Assembly (NCBI GenBank): GCA_033063855.1
Contig: CP093830.1
Coordinates: 2,914,854-2,978,853 of the forward strand
Reading direction: 5' to 3'
Length of the DNA stretch: 64,000 nucleotides
Source: Smittia aterrima
Taxonomy: Eukaryota; Arthropoda; Insecta; Diptera; Chironomidae
Made by a program: the position numbers and the translations under genes. Below the pieces are notes generated by a model that did no database searches, was not told the origin of the DNA, and was given only the letters and a program-made list of their open reading frames with translations. Of the stretch, positions 58,901 to 64,000 are shown in pieces. Numbering within the stretch: the stretch's first letter is position 1; each line of letters opens with the position of its first letter.

Positions 58901-60453
58901 TGACTCGAGACGGGAGATTGTTGATTGAGGGGCTTTTTCCGCTGTCGTTGTTTTCGCGACCGGCGTTTTTTCTTTATCTCGCGATGAGTCGTACGTTGTC
59001 TACAAGAAATTTGCGCAGAAAAGTTTATGCGATAAGGCTCGACCAATAAAAGTTTTATCAAGTTGGCCTAATAATTTCTTCATCGATTGCATATTTCAGA
59101 AATTGCGTCTGAGAAACTCAAACAAAGAAACTAAACGGCCACATTGAGATCAGTAATCGTCATATTTACTTTTGGGGGTGAGTCGAAGCGTCTTGTGAAT
59201 GTTCTCATTAGCGGTTTGTAGTCGCTGTACTTTATGCGATTCAAAGCCGATGAGAATCGACCCGAGGAGGCATCTGAACTATAGTCAGAGGTTCTTGAGT
59301 TCATTGTGCGTTTGCTACTGCTACTGTCACTTATATTATCAAAGTCTCGCGATGACGGCTTTCGCTCATTGTCTCTAATGAAATTTAATGAATCATTACG
59401 TTGAGGAAGAGATTATGAGTAATCGGGAAGACTTAAACTCGTGACAACAAAAGGCTTTTCAATTCGAGTAGGGGGAAGTTGTTTGTTTCGTTCGCTTTCC
59501 CACGTAAGTTTTAGAAATAAAGAAAACTTTCATGCGACGATGATGAGCAAGTTTTGCTTCCTTAAGTTTAATGGAAATCATTGGGAGCACCTTTAACTGA
59601 TTCGAAAGTTTTTAAATCTTACACAATCGAGTTGGGGGGATTATTTACGCGGCAGATCAAATTCCTCCGGGCCCTACGGGTATCTACGCAAATCGTGATG
59701 CTGATGAGTTGCGATTAAAGACTCAAAAATATAAATTTCTTCCCGCCCCCGCATCTCAGTCCGAGTGGGAAAACACACAGGGAAAATGATTTCATGTGAT
59801 TTTTCTTCTCTTCAATTAAGAAAAATCTTATTTTGCGCTTTTCAAAAATGTGAAAATGATTCGTTTTGAAGGTGAAAGACTCTTCTCTCGAGACTCAATA
59901 AAGCTTAATCGTAACGCTTCAGGAAGTTTAGTCCGAGATCGAGATCAAATATTCCATTTACTTTTCGCAATTAGGCACTTCGCACTCAATCATCATCACA
60001 CGTTAACGTGTCGGTTACTTCTTCCCGATGAAGTAGAACATGAAAAATTTTATTTTTAATACGGCACGCTAGCCAATTATACTTCAACTATGTTTTCAAA
60101 ACGAAATATTTTTGTTTTTTTATTCGAGATTGAATTTTCCTTAAAGATTTTCTTTTTTGAAACTTTAACCTGAGCTCTTTCATGTGAGGGTCGTAAAAGT
60201 TTATTGATCAGATAATAATTCGAATGAAAAAGCCTTTTGCGCGTACGATTTCACAGTCAATAAAACTCTTAATCAATTACCGATTTGTTGCTAGTGAGAA
60301 TGTCTTATCGCCCGCGAGTTTTTCACTTGGAAGACGTCGGAATCGCTGCAGTAAACTGTTACAACTGTCGGAGAGCAATTGAGTAACGCTTGCTGTTGAA
60401 CTTCGGGTGTAGCGCTGCTGTGGTCGTCGATTGGACTGTGTAGACGTTGCCAT
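55905..60453 (-). CDS. Doa: Doa LAMMER (CLK) protein kinase, long isoform
   Basis: Dual-specificity kinase of the CLK family that phosphorylates SR splicing factors. Ten exons, all in phase: 60281-60453, 59170-59374, 57824-58999, 57232-57371, 57063-57173, 56915-57005, 56688-56858, 56339-56622, 56075-56265 and 55905-56014, encoding 883 residues. The last seven exons are the kinase: GEGTFGRVVKVKD (P-loop), MALKVIKN (lysine), LTHTDLKPENILF, RLIDFGSATFD, APEVILELGWAQP and the family signature EHLAMMERILG; the end is SHSLSR as in the fly protein. The unique N-terminal part is charged and disordered, with repeated motifs KSQTTANV and KSQTMANV. Other first exons exist (see next entries), so several isoforms are likely. 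Confidence 0.92.
57514..57597 (-). CDS. Doa: Alternative first exon of Doa (short isoform)
   Basis: An 84-nt exon starting MIKLINDVICVNHSS and ending at a GTAAGC donor in phase 0, so it splices straight to the kinase exon at 57371 (RAPSVKDD). The resulting protein has 393 residues, matching the short Doa forms of about 50 kDa known from fly. It sits between the long-isoform exon and the kinase exons, which implies an internal promoter upstream of 57597. Evidence is splice signal and phase; no transcript evidence is available here. Confidence 0.7.
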
Positions 60454-62430
60454 TTCCACGGAAAAAGGTGAAAATCAATTTGTGTATTTACACGACGAGA
60501 TACACCTCACAATCGTGTTTTCATTCACGACTTTTTCACGGCGCTTCACACACTCCGATCGCTTACAATACGAAAATGTTTTGAGACTAAATTTTTCACG
60601 AAAATATTTTCACTCAGTTTTTCCGCTTTTCTTACTCTCACGCTCTTTCCCGATCACCCGGAGATGAATCACATCAAAGGTCAATTTCTCTCTCTGTCTC
60701 TTAAGAATCTAATTATTTTATTTGAGAATAATGAACTGTTACGTCGACCACTGTCCGCTACGTCAACGTCGCGATTATTTCTTCTGCTAATTAAGTCCAC
60801 TTGATTGACTTCTCTTTCTCAAGTAATTAAGTCGCCACTTCATCACAAATAACGAGCTGATTTTTAATTAAACTGCACAACGATGACCGTGACCTGCATT
60901 TCTCTACACATCATCATCATCTTTTGTCGAATCAAGAACATGTAAGAGGCAGCTTCAATAGCGGTTGGCCGAGTTTACATTCTTCTTAGAAATGCGTTCA
61001 AGAATTACAGCAACTCGCGCGATACTTTTTTTTTTGCTTTCAACTATTAGGAATAATGTTAAGCGACTGAATGAAAATTGTCTCAAGCTGTGAAAATATT
61101 TCAAAGACGAAAGGAAATTGAATAAAAAAGTTTTATGTTAAAATTAGAAACAAAAAAAAAAGTTTTTTCACGCACTCTCGTGGGCCTCTCAGGCTCAGCT
61201 CCGCGGATATGTTTAACTCTTAATCACAATAAAATAAACAGAATGATGCTGAGCGGAGCGCGCGCGAGGTGAATTGTGTGACTACCGCAACGTTCAGGGA
61301 GGCAAATCGTTTATTCACTTGTGGAAACTCTCGCGATGTTGCGGTCTGTGAGGGAAGAGTCGGGGTTGAGAGAGTCGCAAAGGAAAAAAATGTTTTTCAC
61401 TACTCTTGTAAGTCGTCTAAAAATAAATCTTTTGAACGACGACGATTCTTTTCATAGCCGCCGACGAGATCGAGTCGTGTGTTGCCAGATGTCAGTGATT
61501 CTTGTCCTCTTTTAATTGTCGCGCGTCATAGCACGATTGATGATCGGGATGAAGAGGTTACAAATTATCATTCTACGCCCCATTCCCATTAATCAGATTG
61601 CAATTGAGTATTGAAGTCTTGTACACACTTCCTTCTGCTCCTCTTGAAACAAAAAGGCCTCGTTCCCAATTCTTTTCAGCTCATAGATAATTAGAAATCC
61701 GTCAATTTCAACATGACACACATTCCCGCACTCAAAATCTACCTTTCATTAAAAAAATGAAGCGGAGAAAACGCTTTGAACAAACACGATAAGATTTTAT
61801 TTTTTGGAGGAGGTGAGAGAGGTTTCATAATTTTTTTCGACAAATTAAAATTCGGTCTCGTGCTTATTCCGCAGACAAAAAAGGAAGTTGAGGGCGAGTG
61901 AACATATTTTTTTACTTTCTACACGCGATCTATTCAAGACGCTGATTTTCTCAATCAATCAATTGTGTCAAAAATTATCCGTTTCATCGAACAATTGAAT
62001 GTGAGTCAGAGAGTCTTTATGGACAAGTAGGTTATCAAATCATCACACGCTAAGCGAGTCAATAGATTTTGAGGGTGACTTGATCTAGGCCTTCGATTGC
62101 TTCCCGCCAACGCATTTTCTGGATCTGAGAAGCTCATTCACTTTCAAAAAACTTATCGAAAATATTTGATCTCAAAACACTTTCTGTTATGTCTGTTAGA
62201 ATAAAGAAATCGAAGTGAAACCTTCTGCGATTTGGCATGAGAAAGAGATGCACTTTCTTCTTCTTCTTCGTTTAACTGTCTGAAGTTTCTTTTCAAGGTG
62301 TTTCTATCCTCCTCGAGAGCATTCAACGCATCTTGTTAAATAACTAAATAAATTGTTTAAAGCCACGCAATGAGTTTGGCTTGAGAGATAGTTTTGTGAG
62401 TCGTATGGAATTTTTATGCTTGAAAAACTT
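60454..62430. other. Doa: Gap between Doa and the N/Q-rich exon
   Basis: About 2 kb without coding sequence. The part next to 60454 is the probable promoter and 5' UTR of the Doa long isoform and is relatively CpG-rich (for example near 61180-61270 with GCGCGCGAGG). If the next exon belongs to Doa, this whole stretch is an intron. Confidence 0.4.
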
Positions 62431-62431
62431 T

Positions 62432-64000
62432 TTAATTAGAACAAACCGGCAGCAAGTTAATGAGAGAAAATGTTAAATTTTTATTAAGAAAGCAACTCCA
62501 AGCCATGTCTGCGCAAACACTTTCCACTACCTCATATTGACTCGACCCATAACGATCACCTTGATGATGCGAATTACAAATGTTTGATGGGGTTGTTGTG
62601 AGAGATTGATCACAACTGCTATTCCATTCATTTGCTACTGTTGCGAGAAGTTGATGAAGCTTATTGCTGGTCGAAGGCTCAGGCTCAGGGTCATCAATAA
62701 AATACGGATCAAAAGCGCTCAAGATCTCTTTCTCAACATTCTCATTCATTGCTGGCGGACAGAGCGCGACGGTTGTTGCTTCGTTTTCCTTACTTGCATC
62801 AACTTTGTCCTCAACGACACTCGTTGGCTTTGCTTTCTGATGTAGCTGCTGCTGCTGTTGTTGTTGCTCTGATAATGTTGGTATTTTTGATGCCCGCCTT
62901 TGTTCTGGTTTCGCTCCACTAACATTCATACCATCGCTCATAGCTACATCGAAATATTTTCTGTCTGATAAATATTTCGTATAGGGAGTATAGCAACTGC
63001 CCACACTGTCGATCGGTTGCTGCAAATGCATTTGGTTAATGCTCTGAGTCTGTGTCGCCATCGCGGCCATCGGGTTCATGAAGTTGTAAAAAATGTTGTT
63101 GCTTTGATTACAGGAATTTTTTATTACAGGCGCAGATGATGGCGATGATGTCATCGGCAGAGGTTTGCTACTGTTGCCGTTTGCATTCATTGTGATCGAG
63201 TTCTTTCGACTTGGATCGGGTTGAGTTTTGGTCATAGCTTCGTTGCTGTTTTTGAACGCAGAAGGCAATTGCCCGTTGATTGGAATCTGAATGGAATTGA
63301 GCTTAGTGAACGGCGGCGGATAGTTTGCTAATGATTTCTTAAATGGAGCTGGCGCTGGAACCTTATTGATAGAACTCGAGAGGTTGCTATGTTTGCTTTC
63401 ATCGTCATCCTCTGACTCTGACTCTTCGTCATCCGACACAATCGGCTTATATTTCGCAAAGATATCATTGTTCTTCGATAAGTGTGTTGGCTGATTTAAT
63501 GTCTTTGCATAAATGCACGAACTCGACGAGCTCTTGTTGATGTGATGCAAAGATGGTTGTGCTTGCCACAGCAAAGGGTCTTGAACGCCATAGAATCCTA
63601 TCGCTGTACCGTTATAGTTCGTCATCATTGAAGTGTTTGATGAACTCTTGTTCAGAGGATATTTATAGCAGAGAGGAATATTTGACTTTGAGTTGGAGCG
63701 CTGTTGCAAATGAAAGTCTTGTGGTGGTTTATATGAGATAGGTGGATAAAAGTTTATCGGAGCTGACGATGGATGAACGACCATCATGGGCGGTTGATTC
63801 GGAGAGAAAAAAATGTGACTTTGTTGAGGACTCGTGCCGAGATAGCACGGAACGCTCGTGTTGGATATACTTCGCTTGTAAGACGATTTATTGTTGCCGA
63901 TTATATTGTTCGTGGCATTCTCCAACGACTTTGTAATCTTATGCAAGTTCTTAAAGTAGTTTGGATCGTCTTGATTCATGTAAATGTGACTGTTCGACGA
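62432..64000 (-). CDS. N/S/Q-rich protein, partial: Doa 5' exon or separate gene
   Basis: A 523-codon frame that is still open at the right edge of the window; the first in-frame Met inside the window is at 63979, so the true start may lie outside. The sequence is disordered, rich in Asn, Ser, Pro and Gln, with an acidic patch (SDDEESESEDDDES), a polyQ run coded by CAG/CAA (SEQQQQQQQLHQK) and no known domain. It may end at its own stop (62432) after VCADMAWSCFLNKN. Alternatively, a donor after SSQYE (GAG|GTAGTGG, last base 62531) in phase 0 would splice to either phase-0 Doa exon (58999 or 57371), giving a very long Doa isoform, as known in fly. I cannot decide between these. Confidence 0.6.
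   Translation of the reverse strand, partial: SSNSHIYMNQDDPNYFKNLHKITKSLENATNNIIGNNKSSYKRSISNTSVPCYLGTSPQQSHIFFSPNQPPMMVVHPSSAPINFYPPISYKPPQDFHLQQRSNSKSNIPLCYKYPLNKSSSNTSMMTNYNGTAIGFYGVQDPLLWQAQPSLHHINKSSSSSCIYAKTLNQPTHLSKNNDIFAKYKPIVSDDEESESEDDDESKHSNLSSSINKVPAPAPFKKSLANYPPPFTKLNSIQIPINGQLPSAFKNSNEAMTKTQPDPSRKNSITMNANGNSSKPLPMTSSPSSAPVIKNSCNQSNNIFYNFMNPMAAMATQTQSINQMHLQQPIDSVGSCYTPYTKYLSDRKYFDVAMSDGMNVSGAKPEQRRASKIPTLSEQQQQQQQLHQKAKPTSVVEDKVDASKENEATTVALCPPAMNENVEKEILSAFDPYFIDDPEPEPSTSNKLHQLLATVANEWNSSCDQSLTTTPSNICNSHHQGDRYGSSQYEVVESVCADMAWSCFLNKNLTFSLINLLPVCSN

Noticed and set aside
1..64000. Prokaryote-style systems (operons, CRISPR, phage, toxin-antitoxin) or transposons
   Set aside because: All confident genes are insect housekeeping or secreted genes with spliceosomal introns; no direct-repeat arrays, transposase, reverse transcriptase or integrase motifs were seen on either strand.

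Overview
The window is a gene-dense, AT-rich stretch of an insect nuclear genome, almost certainly a dipteran and probably a nematoceran midge such as a chironomid (that rank is an inference). The evidence is a sensory neuron membrane protein gene, the dipteran-type nucleoplasmin-like protein Nlp, a Doa-type LAMMER kinase with alternative first exons, farjavit/MBOAT7, a trypsin-like protease with a Q/N-rich prodomain, and GT-AG introns that are often only 50-70 nt. I rebuilt the exon structures by hand from splice signals, phase and protein similarity. Every multi-exon model marked as confident closes in frame.

Left third (1-23 kb): SNMP (-, 683-2892); a small frame-broken membrane-protein ORF (-, 3194-3477); a secreted His/Pro-rich protein (+, 3874-4769); a mostly empty 3-kb stretch followed by a candidate 36-residue spliced membrane micropeptide (-, 7669-8191); an unrecognised 1134-residue low-complexity protein (-, 9046-13556); CCT6 chaperonin (+); phosphatidylinositol synthase (-); the Golgi SNARE Gos28 (-); and UBL3 (+), whose first intron is 1.66 kb.

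Middle (23-44 kb): exportin-7/Ranbp16 (+), converging on a diacylglycerol lipase beta (-); a weak spliced ORF candidate (+, 30455-31303); ALKBH1 (-); a chymotrypsin-fold serine protease (+); MBOAT7/frj (-); a 74-residue single-pass membrane protein (+, 38020-38300); an activator E2F (-); and Rab1 (-).

Right third (44-64 kb): a secreted, probably GPI-anchored cysteine-rich protein (+); Nlp (-) head-to-head with proteasome subunit Rpn8 (+); transportin (+); a 3.4-kb gap containing a strand-biased cluster of TCGCG motifs; and the Doa kinase locus (-) with at least two alternative N-termini. A large N/S/Q-rich exon on the same strand runs off the right edge and may be a further Doa 5' exon or a separate gene.

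Most genes are unrelated housekeeping functions: folding, nuclear transport, membrane traffic, proteolysis and lipid metabolism. Several sit head-to-head with short shared upstream regions (unknown gene/CCT6, Gos28/UBL3, ALKBH1/protease, frj/74-residue protein, Rab1/cysteine-rich protein, Nlp/Rpn8). I saw no transposon, rRNA, tRNA, CRISPR or viral sequence, and nothing that looks like a dedicated novel multi-gene system. The most interesting items are the small membrane-protein candidates, the unrecognised large protein, the Doa 5' architecture, a PIP-degron-like motif in E2F, and an Rpn8 lacking its usual charged tail.
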